From contig NZ_JALKAQ010000011.1 of assembly GCF_023016065.1 (NCBI RefSeq), positions 44,739-108,738 of the forward strand: a stretch of 64,000 nucleotides of DNA. Reading direction: 5' to 3'. Positions within the stretch are counted from its first letter, which is position 1, and each line of letters begins with the position of its first letter. Below the pieces are notes generated by a model. That model saw only the letters and a program-made list of their open reading frames with translations, was not told the origin of the DNA and did no database searches. The position numbers and the translations under genes are program-made. The stretch is from Marinobacter sp. S0848L (lineage in GTDB: Bacteria > Pseudomonadota > Gammaproteobacteria > Pseudomonadales > Oleiphilaceae). Positions 61,065-64,000 of the stretch are shown piece by piece.

Positions 61065-63941
61065 ATGCAGCAATCAGGAATCTACGAGCAGCTAATTACG
61101 CAGCTCATTGAAAGTCGTTTGGATCGAGATAGCTTCTATGTCGGTGAACGCCAACTAAATAGTGCTGAAGCGTCGGTGTGGTTGTCACGCTTTCTTACTG
61201 GGATTCTAGAATTTGCTGTTGAGTCAATTCCAGCAGGAGAAGATCGGTTAGGCAAACAGATTGAGCTATCCAACCAGTTGATAATCTGGTTGAAAAACCG
61301 AATACAAGATAATGGTTTCCTCGAAGACAACTTATTAGATAGCCAAGGGAAGATTCTGACCGCGCTTTATCAACTCGAAAATCCTGTCGCGGCCAATCTC
61401 AAGCAGTATGTTGAAGACATATTTCCGCTCACAGGCCTTACCCAAAGCGAGCTCTTCTCAGGCAGCAATGCAGGGCTATCACTTGAGTCGGAGTTGAAGC
61501 GAGAGATTCTTTCTGCCGACAGAATTTATTGGTTGGTGTCATTCATTAAATGGGCTGGGATTCGTATTTTTAGGAAAGAACTGGAAGCGTTCACAGCCAG
61601 TGGGCGGGAGCTTAAGATCATCACCACGTCCTATATGGGCGCAACAGACGCGAAAGCCGTTGAGTACCTGGCCAGTTTGCCCAATACGGAAGTGAAACTA
61701 AGCTACAACACCGAGCGTGAAAGACTTCATGCGAAAAGCTATTTGTTTCTGCGAGATTCAGGGTTTCATACGGGGTACATCGGGTCTTCAAACCTTTCTC
61801 GTTCTGCACTGACCAATGGGCTTGAGTGGAATTTAAAGATAACTTCCCAAGAAATCCCACACATCATCACTAAGTCACTCAGTACCTTCGAAACCTATTG
61901 GGCATCGGACGAGTTTGAGCAATTTGATGGTCAGGCTGAAAGTGCTGAGAAATTGAAGCGAGCTTTAAAACAGCAGCAAGGATCGTATGAATCCAATAAC
62001 CTACATTATTTCGAGATAACGCCGTTTCCTCATCAAAAAGAAATATTGGAGCAGTTGTCGGTTGAACGGAACGTGCACGGGCGTTTTCGAAACCTAGTCG
62101 TGGCTGCTACGGGCACTGGTAAGACGCTGATTTCTGCATTCGATTTTCAGCGGTTCTTAAAAGCAAAGCCGAACGCCAAGTTTTTGTTTGTAGCTCATAG
62201 GGCTGAAATTCTAAAGCAGGCTCGTGAAGCATACCGGGGCGTGCTACGGAATAGTGCTTTTGGTGAGCTCTGGGTTGGTGGACAGGAGCCTGATCACTTC
62301 CGACAATTGTTTGCGTCCATTCAGACTTTAAACAATCAACTCGGACAGCTCCAATTAACTCCAGACTTTTATGACTACATCGTGATTGATGAGGTGCACC
62401 ACATTGCTGCTTCAAGCTACCGGACTGTGCTTGAACGTTTCTCTCCATCAATACTTTTGGGGCTGACCGCGACACCAGAACGACATGATGATGGAGACAT
62501 CCTCGGTGATTTTGGTGGCGTCATTGCGGCCGAGCTTCGCTTACCGGAAGCAATTAACCGTCGTCACCTTTGCCCGTTTCAATACTTTGGAATCGATGAC
62601 GATACCGACCTTCGCAGCATTCCATGGAGTCGCGGTCGGTATGACGTCGCACAGCTAACAAACCTGTACACGCATAACCAAAGCCGCATGCTGAAGATCT
62701 TGAGGAGTTTGCAGGATATCGTCACGGATTTGGGTGATATGAAAGCTTTGGCCTTCTGCGTGAGTCGTGACCATGCAAGCTATATGGTCAAGCAATTTCT
62801 GCTACATGGCATCAAGGCGGATGTGTTGACCAGTGACAACAGCGCTGAACGTTATCAAAAGCAGCAGGATATTCGGTCCGGGCAAATCAATGTGTTGTGC
62901 GTTGTCGATATATTCAACGAAGGCGTCGACATTCCGGAAGTAGATACTTTGCTGTTTCTGCGCCCAACAGAGAGTTTGACCATTTTCTTGCAGCAGCTTG
63001 GTCGCGGGCTTCGCCTTTCAGAGGGAAAGGATTGCTGCACGGTATTGGATTTCGTGGGTAACTCCCGCCCAGAGTACGATTTTGCTAATAAATTCCGGGC
63101 ACTGGTAGGTAAATCTGAGCGTTCGATCACGGAAGAATTAAAGCAGGGATTTCCTCATGCACCATTGGGTTGCAGGATTGAGTTGTCCAAGAAAACGCAG
63201 GAAATGGTACTGCGAAACATACGGCAAGCAACTCTGACGCTGCAACGGCTTGTGTCTATGATTCGCCAGTTCCCTCAGCATTCAACGCAGCCGCTGACGC
63301 TTGGCAATTTCATAAACCATCACCCTCATATCGATTTGAGCGAGCTATATAGACGCGGCAGTTGGTTAGAGCTCGTAAGCAAAGCCACCGAAGAGGAAGT
63401 AGTCGATGACGACGCCTGCAAGCTAATGAAAAAAGGTATCTACAATCGGGTTCTGACAGGCGACGACCACCAATACTTATTGTTTCTTAAGAAACTCTGC
63501 AACACAGATTTTCAGTTTGAAAACAACGAGCAGCGCCGTGCGCTGATGTGCCACTATGATTTCTGGCAAAGGTCTGGGCCAGCTCTGAAGTTTGAGTCGC
63601 TGACGCAAAGCCTGAGGGAGCTCGGTAAGATGGGGTTAGCTAAGGAATTGTCTGAAGTGCTGGATTGGAAGTTGGCGCAAACCAAGCATGAACAGCCGTT
63701 GATGCCCGAGTTGCAGGAAATACCGCTCAGATTGCATGCGCGTTATTCTCGAGAGCAGATTCTGGTTGGGTTTGGAGCGACTAGCTTCAATCGTCAGGTC
63801 AACTCTCAGGAGGGAGTGTATGTCGTGAAAGAGCACGGTTATATACTGCTTTTCGTTACTTTGGATAAAAACGAAAAACAGTTTTCGCCAACCACGATGT
63901 ATCGCGGTAATCCCCCCATTTTTAAGGGGGTTCAAAAGTAG
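61065..63941 (+). CDS. PLD-nuclease/DEAD-box helicase with truncated DUF3427-type C-terminus
   Basis: The product (958 aa) has an unassigned helical N-terminus (1-130), a phospholipase-D-like nuclease domain (about 140-290; one HKD motif, HAKSYLFLRDSG at 221 with GSSNLS at 240), and an SF2 helicase: Walker A VVAATGTGKTLISA (about 344), motif II VIDEVHHIAA (about 441), motif III GLTATPERHDD, and motif VI QLGRGLRLSEG (about 645). The C-terminal part resembles DUF3427. It ends FSPTTMY followed by an unrelated RGNPPIFKGVQK and a TAG, which looks like the host frame running into IS DNA; full-length relatives continue beyond PTTMY. The sequence is more AT-rich than its neighbours. ATG 61065 is chosen; an upstream TTG (61047) is possible. 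Confidence 0.75.
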   Translation: MQQSGIYEQLITQLIESRLDRDSFYVGERQLNSAEASVWLSRFLTGILEFAVESIPAGEDRLGKQIELSNQLIIWLKNRIQDNGFLEDNLLDSQGKILTALYQLENPVAANLKQYVEDIFPLTGLTQSELFSGSNAGLSLESELKREILSADRIYWLVSFIKWAGIRIFRKELEAFTASGRELKIITTSYMGATDAKAVEYLASLPNTEVKLSYNTERERLHAKSYLFLRDSGFHTGYIGSSNLSRSALTNGLEWNLKITSQEIPHIITKSLSTFETYWASDEFEQFDGQAESAEKLKRALKQQQGSYESNNLHYFEITPFPHQKEILEQLSVERNVHGRFRNLVVAATGTGKTLISAFDFQRFLKAKPNAKFLFVAHRAEILKQAREAYRGVLRNSAFGELWVGGQEPDHFRQLFASIQTLNNQLGQLQLTPDFYDYIVIDEVHHIAASSYRTVLERFSPSILLGLTATPERHDDGDILGDFGGVIAAELRLPEAINRRHLCPFQYFGIDDDTDLRSIPWSRGRYDVAQLTNLYTHNQSRMLKILRSLQDIVTDLGDMKALAFCVSRDHASYMVKQFLLHGIKADVLTSDNSAERYQKQQDIRSGQINVLCVVDIFNEGVDIPEVDTLLFLRPTESLTIFLQQLGRGLRLSEGKDCCTVLDFVGNSRPEYDFANKFRALVGKSERSITEELKQGFPHAPLGCRIELSKKTQEMVLRNIRQATLTLQRLVSMIRQFPQHSTQPLTLGNFINHHPHIDLSELYRRGSWLELVSKATEEEVVDDDACKLMKKGIYNRVLTGDDHQYLLFLKKLCNTDFQFENNEQRRALMCHYDFWQRSGPALKFESLTQSLRELGKMGLAKELSEVLDWKLAQTKHEQPLMPELQEIPLRLHARYSREQILVGFGATSFNRQVNSQEGVYVVKEHGYILLFVTLDKNEKQFSPTTMYRGNPPIFKGVQK

Positions 63942-64000
63942 ACCTCAGGCCATCATGGCCAACTTCTGTTGAGGAGTAATTCCTCCGAGCCCCATATTGG
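63899..64000. mobile_element. End of an IS3-family insertion sequence (partial)
   Basis: From about 63899-63912 the sequence stops fitting the helicase family and reads a non-coding end with CCCCC/GGGGG inverted halves (63912-63930), then the 3' end of a minus-strand transposase. IS3-family ends usually start TG, so TGTATCGCGG at 63899 is one possible boundary, but the MY codons of the helicase are still conserved there, which favours a boundary a few bases later. The other end and the target duplication lie outside the window. Confidence 0.55.
63945..64000 (-). CDS. IS3-family transposase OrfB, C-terminal end (partial)
   Basis: On the minus strand the last 17 codons read NMGLGGITPQQKLAMMA before a TGA at 63947-63945. 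The (S/N)xGLGG(I/L)TPxQ pattern is the usual C-terminus of IS3-group integrase-like transposases, just after the DDE catalytic core. The rest lies beyond the window edge. Confidence 0.6.
   Translation of the reverse strand, partial: NMGLGGITPQQKLAMMA

Noticed and set aside
61065..63941. Assignment of the PLD-helicase to a named antiphage system
   Set aside because: The domain set is suggestive, but no companion gene is visible and I cannot match it to a named system without a search.

Overview
The window looks like a chromosomal segment of a marine gammaproteobacterium close to Marinobacter and the pseudomonads. This rests on a Pseudomonas/Vibrio-type flagellar and chemotaxis block, a complete cytochrome c maturation (ccm) operon, a sodium-pumping NADH:quinone reductase (nqr) operon, an NAD-glutamate dehydrogenase of the 180-kDa class, and a psrA / S-methyl-5'-thioinosine phosphorylase / mfd / GAPDH-like neighbourhood that resembles the Pseudomonas aeruginosa order. 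The genus is an inference from gene content and remembered synteny; no search was run. Almost all of the sequence is tightly packed core genes, often with 1-8 nt overlaps. No tRNA, rRNA or CRISPR array was seen, and no stretch over 300 bp lacks a gene.

Layout. (1) 1-7789, plus strand: end of cheZ, then cheA, cheB, motC, motD, a ParA/ParC-like ATPase, a ParP-like CheW-domain protein, cheW and a DUF2802 gene. Together they encode the chemotaxis signalling core, a stator pair and polar-placement factors. (2) 7786-9542, minus: fliK and a small FlhB C-domain protein. (3) 9633-16877, plus: ccmABCDEFGHI, which exports haem and attaches it to c-type apocytochromes. (4) 16898-23850, minus: moxR, DUF58, DUF4381, batA, a batB-TPR fusion and batD, a MoxR/VWA chaperone-like operon. 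(5) 24017-28882, plus: the giant NAD-glutamate dehydrogenase. (6) 28995-31374: two paralogous rRNA guanine-N2 methyltransferases (RsmC- and RlmG-like) separated by a strongly structured intergenic region. (7) 31384-36349: riboflavin synthase (minus), a two-TM unknown protein, psrA with tandem operators, an L,D-transpeptidase, an MscS channel and a methylthioinosine phosphorylase. (8) 36336-40648, minus: csiV-like gene and mfd. (9) 40834-51200, plus: an N-terminally extended GAPDH-like enzyme, nqrABCDEF, apbE, nqrM and sthA, a cluster of NAD(P)H redox functions. (10) 51226-56592, minus: glycerophosphodiesterase, DAHP synthase, transaldolase, dusA and an atypical cytochrome P450. (11) 56831-60856, plus: pirin, a GAF-PAS-GGDEF-EAL protein and a ROK sugar kinase. 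(12) 61065-64000: a PLD-nuclease/DEAD-helicase protein whose C-terminus appears to be cut by an IS3-family element that runs off the window.

The points most worth a second look are the interrupted PLD-helicase at the right edge, the P450 that lacks the usual I-helix acid-alcohol pair and faces a palindrome-rich pirin promoter, the GAPDH-like enzyme with a long N-terminal extension and no NAD-binding aspartate, the repeated acidic peptide in the CheA linker, the tandem PsrA operator lying on its own promoter, and the mutually exclusive hairpins between the two rRNA methyltransferases. I did not find a clearly new multi-gene system.
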